Assembly: GCA_022823775.1 (NCBI GenBank)
Contig: JAJEHI010000198.1
Coordinates: 1-36,603, forward strand
DNA: 36,603 nucleotides
Source of the DNA: Defluviicoccus sp.
GTDB taxonomy: Bacteria > Pseudomonadota > Alphaproteobacteria > MPNO01
Reading direction: 5' to 3'
Position numbers and translations under genes: made by a program. Below are positions 32,374 through 36,603 of this stretch, one piece after another (position 1 is the first letter of the stretch; the number at the start of each line of letters is the position of its first letter). The notes beneath the pieces were generated by a model. It did not search any database and was not told the DNA's origin. It was given only the letters and a program-made list of their open reading frames with translations.

Positions 32374-33618
32374 TCACGGAACCCCGTAGCGCTCCTCGTA
32401 AGCCGCGACCGCGGCCTCGAAGCATTCGATGGGCGCGCGCACGATACCGGCGCCGATCTGCCCGCCGTCCCGTCCGGCGATGCCGATGTCCATCACCGGA
32501 AGCACGCCGGTATCGACCACGCGGTGGATGTCGATGCCGGTAGGCGTTCCGCGATAGCCCAGATACGGGATCCTGTAGTCGGAATTCTCGCCGACGGTAA
32601 TCGCATAGAGCTGGAGGTTGCGCTCGACCATCGCCGCCGCCGATCCGCCCTGATATTGCTGCAGCGGAAACGCGGCGGCCTGCGCGAAGCCGCCCAGGCC
32701 GACCGTCTCGGCGATGACGCTCTCGCCGCCCATCCAGGTAATCTCGTCTTCGGTGTGCCCCTCGAACAGCCTGGCGTCGATCGACGCGTGCGGCCCGAGG
32801 AACCATCGGTCGCCCAGCCCGCCGACCCGGATGGCGAAATTGCTGCAGTTGAACGCCATCGCGCTGACGACGCTCGAACCCTCGATACCGGCGGCGCCAT
32901 CGGCGGTGCACTTGGCGGCGGCCATCGACAGCCGGAGGAAGAAATAGTGGTCCTCGGTGAGCGCGGCCACGGTCCCTTCGACGGCGTCGCGCATCGCCGA
33001 ATCGAGACCGAGAAAATGGGGGAATAATTCGCGGGTGAACAGGAGCGAAGCCGCCGTGTTGCGGCTGTGCAACTCGTCGCCCATGTGCAGCGCGCGCCGC
33101 ATGATAGGTTTCAGCGCGATGCCCCCGGCGGCGCGGACGGCCTGGGCCAGGACGGGGGCGATGACGTCCTGGACGAACAGCAGCCGCTCCTTCACCCCCT
33201 CGTCGTAGACACCGTAATTTAGGCGGCGCGGATCGGTCCCCTCGTACATGTTGCAGAATCCGGTATTGCCGTGCGCCCGGTTCTCGACGACGAACACCGG
33301 CATCGAGGCGGTGTAGATGCCGGCGAGAGAGCCGACCGCGCCGTAATCGTGGCAACCGTCGACGACGATCCCGCCGTTCTCGAATTTCCGGACCGCATCC
33401 TCCCGGTCGGACGCGAGCCCCTCGAACAGGGCGCCGCCGATCAACGCGTCTCGCTGTCCGCCGACATAGCCGTTCCAGGGCATCGGCGGACCCGAAGTCA
33501 GAACGGTGTTCGGCGTCATTCCCGGCAGCGCCTCGATCGCCGGAACGACGTCGGTCAGCACGGGCTCCGCCTCGCAGAGGCGCACGAATGCGAGCTCGTT
33601 CGCGTCAGTCCTGTTCAT
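32374..33618 (-). CDS. Stand-alone DUF1116 (AllG/YlbE-like) paralogue
   Basis: A 414-residue DUF1116 protein, paralogous to AllG at 5276-6544. Shared landmarks are the HDYGAVGSLAGIYTASMPVFVVENRAHGN region, RRALHMGDELHSRN, IEGSSVVSAMAFN, VGGLGDRWFLGP, GTPTGIDIHRVVDTG and GQIGAGIVRAPIECFE. Differences: HPNHHFDAVGPMTG of AllG reads CHDYGAVGSLAG here. No FdrA or DUF2877 gene is adjacent, so it may form a different enzyme or borrow partners. Start at 33618 (MNRTDANELAF) follows GGGATGGA; a longer frame reaches 33675. It is divergent from the Rieske/flavoprotein operon (130 nt apart). Family certain, function unknown. Confidence 0.88.
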   Translation of the reverse strand: MNRTDANELAFVRLCEAEPVLTDVVPAIEALPGMTPNTVLTSGPPMPWNGYVGGQRDALIGGALFEGLASDREDAVRKFENGGIVVDGCHDYGAVGSLAGIYTASMPVFVVENRAHGNTGFCNMYEGTDPRRLNYGVYDEGVKERLLFVQDVIAPVLAQAVRAAGGIALKPIMRRALHMGDELHSRNTAASLLFTRELFPHFLGLDSAMRDAVEGTVAALTEDHYFFLRLSMAAAKCTADGAAGIEGSSVVSAMAFNCSNFAIRVGGLGDRWFLGPHASIDARLFEGHTEDEITWMGGESVIAETVGLGGFAQAAAFPLQQYQGGSAAAMVERNLQLYAITVGENSDYRIPYLGYRGTPTGIDIHRVVDTGVLPVMDIGIAGRDGGQIGAGIVRAPIECFEAAVAAYEERYGVP

Positions 33619-33662
33619 TCCATCCCGGCCCGTTTTCGCGCCCGCCGTCGGGCGGGCCGCGG

Positions 33663-33691
33663 TTGCCATCACCATGGCCCGGGGCTAGTCT
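33663..33691 (+). promoter_or_regulatory. Candidate promoter of the VanA-like/TcuA-like operon
   Basis: TTGCCA (33663-33668, 5/6), 17-nt spacer, TAGTCT (33686-33691), about 57 nt upstream of the ATG at 33749 in the divergent gap to the DUF1116 paralogue. Found by eye. Confidence 0.4.
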
Positions 33692-33748
33692 TTGCCGCAA
33701 GGGCCGCGACCGGCCCGCCGGCAGAAACGTCAACCTGGAGCGCTTGGA

Positions 33749-34819
33749 ATGGCCGCGGATACCACTAATCTGCCCTTCGTCAGAAACGCCTGGTACATCG
33801 GAGCGTGGTCGGAAGAGCTCGAGAGCGGAATGCTCGGGCGGACGATCATGAACCAGCCGCTGGTCTTCTTCCGCGACGCGGACGGCAAGGTGGGTGCTTT
33901 GGAGGACCGGTGCTGCCACCGGGGCGCCCCGCTGACCCACGGCACGGTGATCGAGACCGGCCTCCAGTGCGGCTATCACGGGCTCGTCTACGACACCACC
34001 GGCGCCTGCGTGACGGTCCCGGGCCAGGACAGGATTCCGCCGGAAGCGCGGGTGGTGAGCTACCCGATCATCGAGCGCAACCAGATCGTCTGGATCTGGA
34101 TGGGCGATCCGGCGCGCGCCGACGAGAGCCAGATCGTCGACTACCCCTATCACGACCAGCCCGAAAAGTGGCCGCATCGCAAGGCGATGTTCCAGATCAA
34201 GGCCAACTACATGCTGATGATCGACAACCTGATGGATCTGACGCATCTGGGTTATGTCCACGGCCGGACGATCGGCGGCGATCCCAACGCCCATGTCGAG
34301 GCCGACATGGAGACGAGGCCGACCGAGAACGGCGCCTATTTCATCCGCTGGCTGCCGGATTGCCAGCCGCCGCCTACCTACGTGAAGGGCGGGCAGTTTA
34401 CTGGCCGCGTGGATCGCTGGCAGGAGTTCGAGTACGTGGCGCCTGGGATCGTGCTCCAGTGGTCCGGCGCCCTCGAAGTCGGCCGTGGCGCGAGAGAAAA
34501 CCGCGACCAGAAGGGCTTCCATCTGCGCCTGCTGCACGGCGCGACGCCGGAGACCGAAACGACCTTCCACTATTTCTGGTCGACCTCGAACGGCTACCGC
34601 CAAGACGAGCCGCAGGCGACCCAGGACATGTACGACGAGATCTACCCGACCTTCATCGAGGACAAGACGATCATGGAGGCGCAGCAGGAGCGCCTCGACC
34701 TCGATCCCGACCGCAGCCTCGTGCCGATCAACGCCGACGGCGCGCTCGCGCTCGCCCGGATCGCCATCGACCGGATGATCGCGCGGGAGCAGGCGACGGT
34801 CGCCCAGGCCGCCGAATAG
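33749..34819 (+). CDS. Single-component Rieske oxygenase, vanillate O-demethylase oxygenase (VanA)-like
   Basis: A 356-residue Rieske non-heme iron oxygenase of the O-/N-demethylase group. Rieske ligands C55/H57 (DRCCHRGAP) and C74/H77 (CGYHGL); mononuclear iron site D163, H166 and H171 in NLMDLTHLGYVH. VanA-type enzymes work without a beta subunit but need a flavin/[2Fe-2S] reductase (VanB), which is not present here. ATG 33749 follows GGAG at 12 nt with TTGGA nearer; PFVRNAWYIGAW at the N terminus is typical of the group. Probably cotranscribed with the flavoprotein 82 nt downstream. Substrate unknown. Confidence 0.9.
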   Translation: MAADTTNLPFVRNAWYIGAWSEELESGMLGRTIMNQPLVFFRDADGKVGALEDRCCHRGAPLTHGTVIETGLQCGYHGLVYDTTGACVTVPGQDRIPPEARVVSYPIIERNQIVWIWMGDPARADESQIVDYPYHDQPEKWPHRKAMFQIKANYMLMIDNLMDLTHLGYVHGRTIGGDPNAHVEADMETRPTENGAYFIRWLPDCQPPPTYVKGGQFTGRVDRWQEFEYVAPGIVLQWSGALEVGRGARENRDQKGFHLRLLHGATPETETTFHYFWSTSNGYRQDEPQATQDMYDEIYPTFIEDKTIMEAQQERLDLDPDRSLVPINADGALALARIAIDRMIAREQATVAQAAE

Positions 34820-34901
34820 CTACGGCGACGCGCACGCCATCTTCGGCGACAACGAGGCCGCCGGCCGGCCGGGCTGGCGCGTGCCCCTTGGAGACTGTTG
34901 A

Positions 34902-36380
34902 ATGAGCGACCCGGAGTTCGATGTCGTCGTCGTGGGCGCCGGCAACGCGGCGTTGTGCGCCGCGCTGGCGGCGGAGGAGAACGGCGCTAAGGTGCTGGTG
35001 CTGGAACGCGCCAACGAGGACGAATCCGGCGGCAATTCGCGCTTCACGGCCGGCGCGATGCGTGTCGTCTATGACGGGGTCGACGACCTCAAGGCATTGA
35101 TGCCCGACCTCACCAACGAGGAAATCGCCAATACCGATTTCGGCACCTACACCCAGGACCAGTTCTACGATGACATGGCCCGGGTCACGCAGTACCGCGC
35201 CGATCCGGACATGGTCGAGCTGCTGGTCACGCGCTCGCGCGAAACGCTCCTTTGGATGCGCGAGAAAGGGGTGCGCTTCGCGCCCATCTGGGGCCGCCAG
35301 GCATTCAAGGTCGACGGCAAGTTCAAGTTCTGGGGCGGTCTCACGGTAGAGGCTTGGGGCGGCGGTCCGGGGCTGGTCGATTCGCTGCACGAGATCGCCA
35401 GCAAGCGTGGCATCGAGATCCGCTACGGTCACCGCGCCACGGAGCTGATCTTCGACGGCGTGACGGTGAGCGGAGTCAAGGTGAAGACCGGGGGCCGGAT
35501 CGAAGATATCCCGGCGAAGGCGGTGGTGCTCGCCGCCGGCGGCTTCCAGGGCAACTACGAATGGCGAACGCGCTATCTCGGTCCGGGCTGGGAGCTCGCC
35601 AAGGTGCGCGGGACCCGGTTCAACACCGGCGACGGCATCCGCATGGCGCTCGACATCGGCGCGATGCCCTACGGCAACTGGTCGGGCTGCCACGCCGTCG
35701 GATGGGAGCGCAACGCGCCGGAGTTCGGCGATCTCGCGGTGGGCGATCAGTTCCAGAAGCACAGCTACCCGTTCGCCGTCATGGTCAACGCGACGGGGCG
35801 GCGCTTCGTCGACGAAGGGGCGGATTTCCGCAACTACACCTACGCCAAGTACGGCAGGGTGATCCTCGAGCAGCCGGGGCAGTTCGCCTGGCAGATCTTC
35901 GACGCCAAGGTCCTCCATCTGAAACGCGACGAATACAACATCCGCCAGATCACCAAGGCGACCGCGAACACGCTGGAAGAGCTCGCCCCGCAGCTCGACG
36001 GGGTCGACCCGGACGCCTTTCTGGACGAGATAAAGGCCTACAACGCCGCCGTCCGCACCGACGTCCCGTTCGACCCCAACGTCAAGGACGGGCGCCGCAC
36101 GGAGGGGCTCGCCATTCCGAAGTCGAACTGGGCCAACACGATCGACGAACCGCCGTTCGAAGCCTACGCGGTGACCTGCGGCATCACGTTCACCTTCGGA
36201 GGTTTGCGGATCGATACCGAGGGACAGGTGCTCGACACCGAGTCCGAGCCGATACCCGGCCTCTATGCGGCAGGCGAGCTGGTCGGCGGCATATTCTATT
36301 TCAACTACCCGGGCGGCAGCGGGCTGACCTCCGGCTCGGTGTTCGGCCGCATCGCCGGCGCCTCGGCCGCAACTGCGTAG
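34902..36380 (+). CDS. FAD-dependent dehydrogenase, tricarballylate dehydrogenase (TcuA)-like
   Basis: A 492-residue flavoprotein of the fumarate reductase/succinate dehydrogenase flavoprotein superfamily. The FAD-binding motif is VVVVGAGNAALCAALAA (8-24) followed by LVLERA; the ESGGNSRFTAGAMR segment matches TcuA-like proteins. A central capping domain (~125-340) and the C-terminal GITFTFGGLRID...IPGLYAAGELVGGIF...GGSGLTSGSVFGR complete the fold. TcuA oxidises tricarballylate to aconitate; the substrate here may be a different carboxylate or steroid-like compound. The start has TTGGAGA about 7 nt upstream. It follows the VanA-like gene and is followed by a partial gene after 20 nt. Confidence 0.87.
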   Translation: MSDPEFDVVVVGAGNAALCAALAAEENGAKVLVLERANEDESGGNSRFTAGAMRVVYDGVDDLKALMPDLTNEEIANTDFGTYTQDQFYDDMARVTQYRADPDMVELLVTRSRETLLWMREKGVRFAPIWGRQAFKVDGKFKFWGGLTVEAWGGGPGLVDSLHEIASKRGIEIRYGHRATELIFDGVTVSGVKVKTGGRIEDIPAKAVVLAAGGFQGNYEWRTRYLGPGWELAKVRGTRFNTGDGIRMALDIGAMPYGNWSGCHAVGWERNAPEFGDLAVGDQFQKHSYPFAVMVNATGRRFVDEGADFRNYTYAKYGRVILEQPGQFAWQIFDAKVLHLKRDEYNIRQITKATANTLEELAPQLDGVDPDAFLDEIKAYNAAVRTDVPFDPNVKDGRRTEGLAIPKSNWANTIDEPPFEAYAVTCGITFTFGGLRIDTEGQVLDTESEPIPGLYAAGELVGGIFYFNYPGGSGLTSGSVFGRIAGASAATA

Positions 36381-36400
36381 ACGCGCGCAAGGAGTCCGTC

Positions 36401-36603
36401 GTGCCGGTCATCGTCGCCGAGAACGATCCGATCATCCGTAACATCCAAGTCGTCCTCGACCCGGACACGCCTTCCGACCGGCAGGACGCGATCGCCGACT
36501 ATTTTTCGGTCGACCTGCCGGATTTCGACGCCTGGCGGGACGAATTGCGTGCCCGGGTTCCTACGGTCTTCCCGGCCGAGTTCCGCATGGCCGACGATGC
36601 GGA
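36401..36603 (+). CDS. 5' part of an unassigned gene (runs off the right edge)
   Basis: From GTG 36401, with AAGGAG 6 nt upstream, an open frame of 67 codons continues to the window end. It begins MPVIVAENDPIIRNIQVVL and includes RQDAIADYFSVDLPDFDAW. The N terminus is reminiscent of D-isomer-specific 2-hydroxyacid dehydrogenases, but too little is visible to be sure. The 20-nt gap to the flavoprotein stop indicates the same operon. Confidence 0.6.
   Translation, partial: MPVIVAENDPIIRNIQVVLDPDTPSDRQDAIADYFSVDLPDFDAWRDELRARVPTVFPAEFRMADDA

Noticed and set aside
34820-34901. Gap between the VanA-like and TcuA-like genes with coding-like codon pattern (YGDAHAIFGDNEAAG) ending in TGA just before the next ATG.
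   Set aside because: Only about 26 codons, no start codon or ribosome site, and the VanA-like protein is already full length; perhaps a decayed remnant, not callable.
1-36603. CRISPR arrays, phage structural genes, replication origin and riboswitches.
   Set aside because: No regularly spaced direct repeats, no phage structural or cas genes, no DnaA-box cluster and no recognisable riboswitch consensus were seen.

Overview
The window is a GC-rich, gene-dense chromosomal segment of an alphaproteobacterium. The lineage is inferred from an ATP12-type F1-ATPase assembly factor (typical of Alphaproteobacteria and mitochondria), overall composition, and alphaproteobacterial-style interspersed palindromes. 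Intergenic gaps are short, several gene pairs overlap tail to tail, and four genes appear to start with TTG. The only housekeeping material is two leucine tRNAs, lipB, ATP12, mgtE and the selenocysteine insertion genes; the rest is catabolic or accessory.

Layout. Positions 1-3150 hold an edge-truncated RelE-like toxin, tRNA-Leu(UAA), a RidA/GFA gene pair, and a 541-residue protein ending in a predicted PD-(D/E)xK nuclease domain, whose leader carries a strong promoter followed by an intrinsic terminator. Positions 3154-4961 encode a two-subunit Rieske oxygenase. Positions 5094-11278 encode what looks like a complete oxalurate branch of ureide (allantoin) catabolism: a detached FdrA domain, AllG/YlbE (DUF1116), AllF/FdrA, AllH/YlbF (DUF2877), carbamate kinase and a PucG-type ureidoglycine-glyoxylate aminotransferase. 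Positions 11282-18508 hold ATP12, lipB, tRNA-Leu(GAG), mgtE, then a PuuE-like deacetylase/COG0523 GTPase/LVIVD-protein run, a nuclease-fold hypothetical protein and a second RidA. Positions 18612-24869 hold a ThDP enzyme, a second two-subunit Rieske oxygenase, an SDR and an allantoinase/hydantoinase-like amidohydrolase. Positions 25185-27906 hold a divergent M20 hydrolase and an AtzA/SsnA-like amidohydrolase. Positions 27947-32369 carry selA, selB and the selenocysteine tRNA (selC), interrupted by an enoyl-CoA hydratase gene. Positions 32374-36603 carry a second, stand-alone DUF1116 paralogue, a single-component VanA-like Rieske oxygenase, a TcuA-like flavoprotein and an edge-truncated gene.

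How it may work together. Known biochemistry links PucG (ureidoglycine + glyoxylate to oxalurate + glycine), the AllFGH oxamate carbamoyltransferase (oxalurate + phosphate to oxamate + carbamoyl phosphate) and carbamate kinase (carbamoyl phosphate + ADP to ATP + NH3 + CO2), so this part yields energy and nitrogen from ureides. The cyclic-amide hydrolases, M20 enzyme and three Rieske oxygenases around it suggest, by inference only, a larger island for breaking down N-containing rings or ureides. No dedicated transporter, transcription factor, ferredoxin or Rieske reductase is encoded here, so the pathway must draw on genes elsewhere. The most unusual items are the second DUF1116 protein without its AllF/AllH partners, the promoter-terminator leader of the nuclease-domain gene, the split AllF with its 91-bp tail overlap with AllH, and a selenocysteine locus with no visible selenoprotein.
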